Source: Geodermatophilaceae bacterium (GTDB lineage Bacteria; Actinomycetota; Actinomycetes; Mycobacteriales; Geodermatophilaceae). From it: a DNA stretch of 5,039 bases. Position numbers and translations under genes: made by a program. Location: positions 1 to 5,039 of the forward strand of contig JACCTM010000424.1 of the NCBI GenBank assembly GCA_013812385.1, in the 5' to 3' direction. Positions 4,988 to 5,039 of this stretch are shown piece after piece. Position 1 is the stretch's first letter. Every line of letters begins with the position of its first letter. Under the pieces are notes generated by a model, which worked only from the letters and a program-made list of their open reading frames with translations, was not told the origin of the DNA and did not search any database.

Positions 4988-5039
4988 GTGAAGAGTTCGA
5001 ACCCCGCCCTGGGCCGCATCCCCAGCGGACAGGGCAACG
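4988..5039 (+). CDS. N-terminus of a probable Bax inhibitor-1/YccA family membrane protein, cut by the window edge
   Basis: GTG 4988 opens a frame that runs off the window and encodes VKSSNPALGRIPSGQGN. Actinobacterial Bax inhibitor-1/YccA proteins commonly begin M-(K/R)-S-S-N-P-(V/A)-(L/F) followed by a Gly/Gln-rich linker before seven membrane helices, and this fragment matches that pattern. Only 17 codons are present, so the family call rests on the short N-terminal signature. The ideal AAGGAG at 4976 supports a real gene start. Members of the family are multi-pass membrane proteins, some implicated in calcium leak; the function in this organism is unknown. Confidence 0.6.
   Translation, partial: MKSSNPALGRIPSGQGN

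Overview
The window is high-GC, with G/C-rich third codon positions, GTG starts and no TTA codon in any gene. The gene set is typical of an Actinomycetota chromosome. The order divIC-like / DUF501 / ppx is the housekeeping block known downstream of enolase in mycobacteria and streptomycetes. I cannot name a genus. There are no mobile elements, CRISPR arrays or phage genes.

Layout, left to right. (1) Positions 1-2161, + strand: three genes joined by 4-nt ATGA overlaps. They are a DivIC/FtsB-type divisome protein whose 5' end lies outside the window, a DUF501 protein, and a Ppx/GppA exopolyphosphatase. (2) Positions 2210-2506, - strand: a small DUF4235 membrane protein, convergent with ppx and divergent from the next gene. 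(3) Positions about 2620-3384, + strand: a family 5 uracil-DNA glycosylase (UdgB) with an Fe-S cysteine set. (4) Positions 3433-4758, + strand: a type II NADH dehydrogenase-like flavoprotein, preceded by a possible leaderless promoter and a six-codon mini-ORF. (5) Positions 4790-4862: a tRNA gene with a UAA (Leu) anticodon but a short class I variable loop, followed by a hairpin. (6) From 4988 to the window edge: the first 17 codons of a probable Bax inhibitor-1/YccA family membrane protein.

The first three genes are very likely one transcript linking division, DUF501 and polyphosphate/(p)ppGpp turnover. The other genes look like independent housekeeping units: DNA repair, respiratory NADH oxidation, decoding and membrane homeostasis.

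No dramatic new system is visible. The points most worth a second look are the class I tRNA with a UAA anticodon, the Arg/Gly-rich N-terminal region of the DivIC-like protein, the leaderless mini-ORF overlapping the NADH dehydrogenase start, and an ECF-sigma-like promoter pattern before the last gene.
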